Assembly: GCA_016185125.1 (NCBI GenBank) | Contig: JACPOC010000002.1 | Coordinates: forward strand, 62,001 to 126,000 | Source of the DNA: Bacteroidota bacterium | GTDB taxonomy: Bacteria > Bacteroidota > Bacteroidia > B-17B0 > Aurantibacillaceae | Length of the DNA: 64,000 nucleotides | Direction of reading: 5' to 3' | Shown here: piece by piece, positions 63,069 through 64,000 of the stretch | How positions within the stretch are numbered: the first letter of the stretch is position 1 | How the letters are laid out: every line of letters starts with the position of its first letter | Made by a program: the position numbers and the translations under genes | The notes under the pieces: generated by a model | Told to the model about the DNA's origin: nothing | Database searches by the model: none | Seen by the model: only the letters and a program-made list of their open reading frames with translations

Positions 63069-64000
63069 TTAGTTATATTTTTTAATAACCACCGCCGCGT
63101 TATGCCCGCCAAAACCAAAGGTATTACTGATGGCAGCATCTACATTACGGGTTTGTTTGGTGTTTAACGTTAAATTAAGCTTAGGGTCTAAATCCGGATC
63201 GGGATTTTCGTTATTGATGGTTGGAGGGATAATTCCGTTTTTAACCGCCAGAATAGTGGCAATGGCTTCAATTGCTCCGGCGGCTCCCAGTAAATGCCCG
63301 GTCATGCTTTTGGTAGAACTGATGTTCATTTTATAAGCGTGCTGGCCAAAAACGTTGGTTATGGCTTTTAATTCGGCCAAATCGCCTAAAGGAGTGCTGG
63401 TTCCGTGGGTGTTAATGTAATCAATATCCTCAGGGTTCATTCCTGCGTCTTTTAAGGCCCTTGTCATTACCAAAGTAGCTCCAAGCCCATCAGGGTGAGG
63501 CGCGGTAATATGGTGAGCGTCGGCACTCATTCCACCGCCCACAATTTCGGCGTAAATTTTTGCTCCGCGGGCTAAAGCGTGGTCTAATTCTTCAAGAATA
63601 ATGGCTCCGCCGCCTTCGCCTAAAACAAATCCGTCACGGTCTTTATCATAAGGCCTTGATGCTTTTGAAGGCTCATCGTTGCGGGTGCTCATGGCCTGGC
63701 AGGCGTTAAATCCGCCAATTCCGCTTTCGTTAATAGCTGCTTCGCTTCCGCCGGTAACAATGGCAAGGGCTTTACCCATTCTAATGTAATTAAACGCGTC
63801 AATCATAGCGTTGGTAGATGAAGCACAGGCCGAAACAGTTGTAAAATTAGGGCCTCTTAAGCCAAAACGCATGGAAATGTGCCCACTGCAAATATCCGCT
63901 ATCATTTTAGGGATAAAGAAAGGGTTAAAACGAGGTGTTCCATCTCCTTTTGCAAAAGCGAAAGTTTCGTTTTGAAAAGTATCCAATCCCCCAATGCCGC
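63069..64000 (-). CDS. fabF: Beta-ketoacyl-ACP synthase II (partial, runs off right edge)
   Basis: Condensing enzyme of fatty-acid elongation. The window holds about the last 310 residues. The frame stays open to base 64000, where it reads GIGGLDTFQNE, the usual FabF interior, so roughly the first 105 residues are outside. The nucleophile Cys is in VSACASSTNAM. The catalytic His residues are in INTHGTSTPLGD and in the SMTGHLLGAAGA region. The C-terminus (NTFGFGGHNAAVVIKKYN) is complete. It leads rnc, IPExxxVDY and probably the sigma factor. Confidence 0.95.
   Translation of the reverse strand, partial: GIGGLDTFQNETFAFAKGDGTPRFNPFFIPKMIADICSGHISMRFGLRGPNFTTVSACASSTNAMIDAFNYIRMGKALAIVTGGSEAAINESGIGGFNACQAMSTRNDEPSKASRPYDKDRDGFVLGEGGGAIILEELDHALARGAKIYAEIVGGGMSADAHHITAPHPDGLGATLVMTRALKDAGMNPEDIDYINTHGTSTPLGDLAELKAITNVFGQHAYKMNISSTKSMTGHLLGAAGAIEAIATILAVKNGIIPPTINNENPDPDLDPKLNLTLNTKQTRNVDAAISNTFGFGGHNAAVVIKKYN

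Overview
The window is a chromosomal segment of a member of the Bacteroidota. The evidence is lineage-typical genes (type IX secretion sorting domains, a PorP/SprF-family protein, DUF5606, an IPExxxVDY-family protein next to rnc and fabF, a GGGP synthase), a low-GC sequence, and several promoters of the Bacteroidota form TTG-N19/20-TAnnTTTG instead of E. coli-type boxes. Shine-Dalgarno sequences are mostly absent; the clear exception is the internal AGGGGG of prfB. I cannot place the organism below phylum. I found no rRNA, tRNA, CRISPR array, prophage or transposase gene.

Layout. 0.1-7.3 kb: rightward genes holA, an M42 peptidase, a GH3-family protein, a LysE-type exporter, DUF493, an aldose-epimerase-like protein and trigger factor, closed by a strong terminator. 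7.3-10.8 kb: an alpha/beta hydrolase and an M24 peptidase (leftward), DUF5606 (rightward), an orphan frameshifted T9SS sorting-domain remnant, and a DCC thiol-disulfide protein. 11.0-12.1 kb: an accessory-looking segment, a lone CPBP protease between 16-bp inverted repeats followed by integron-core-like hairpins. 12.2-16.5 kb: a secreted PKD protein with a type B sorting domain and two polytopic membrane proteins. 16.6-18.5 kb: prfB with its programmed +1 frameshift, overlapping rsmA. 18.5-33.2 kb: a long leftward block (SiaB-like protein, deoxynucleoside kinase, epimerase, PAP2-like membrane protein, gpsA, 3'-5' exonuclease, M1 aminopeptidase, feoB/feoA, outer-membrane barrel and 1061-residue TPR protein).

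33.3-43.4 kb: ftsE, M3 peptidase, patatin, a DUF5819-like protein, a TenI/ThiE-like protein, a 1539-residue surface protein built of Ig-like repeats in a 693-bp higher-order period, and an EVE-domain protein. 43.5-48.6 kb: the ATP synthase operon atpB-E-F-H-A-G (no atpD/atpC here), with a perfect 13-bp hairpin between atpE and atpF. 48.6-50.0 kb: a gene-poor interval with a 137-bp tandem array of small palindromes, a structured stretch ending in an intrinsic terminator, and a frameshifted YdeI-family gene. 50.1-56.3 kb: a membrane metallophosphoesterase, a 901-residue protein of two fused D-Ala-D-Ala-ligase-like halves, a PorP/SprF protein and a small outer-membrane protein. 56.3-64 kb: an S9 peptidase / GGGP synthase / phosphopantetheinyl transferase group, ahcY, an ECF sigma factor, then IPExxxVDY-rnc-fabF, with fabF cut by the right edge.

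Most of the window is core housekeeping and cell-envelope function: replication, translation, respiration, peptidoglycan and lipid synthesis, and type IX secretion cargo. The parts least explained by ordinary genes are the CPBP cassette-like insertion (11.0-12.1 kb), the palindrome array with its structured neighbour (48.8-49.5 kb), the tandem Ddl fusion and the triplet-repeat surface protein. Two broken reading frames (10.15-10.39 kb and 49.5-50.0 kb) are both shifted at homopolymers, so sequencing error must be excluded before they are called true pseudogenes.
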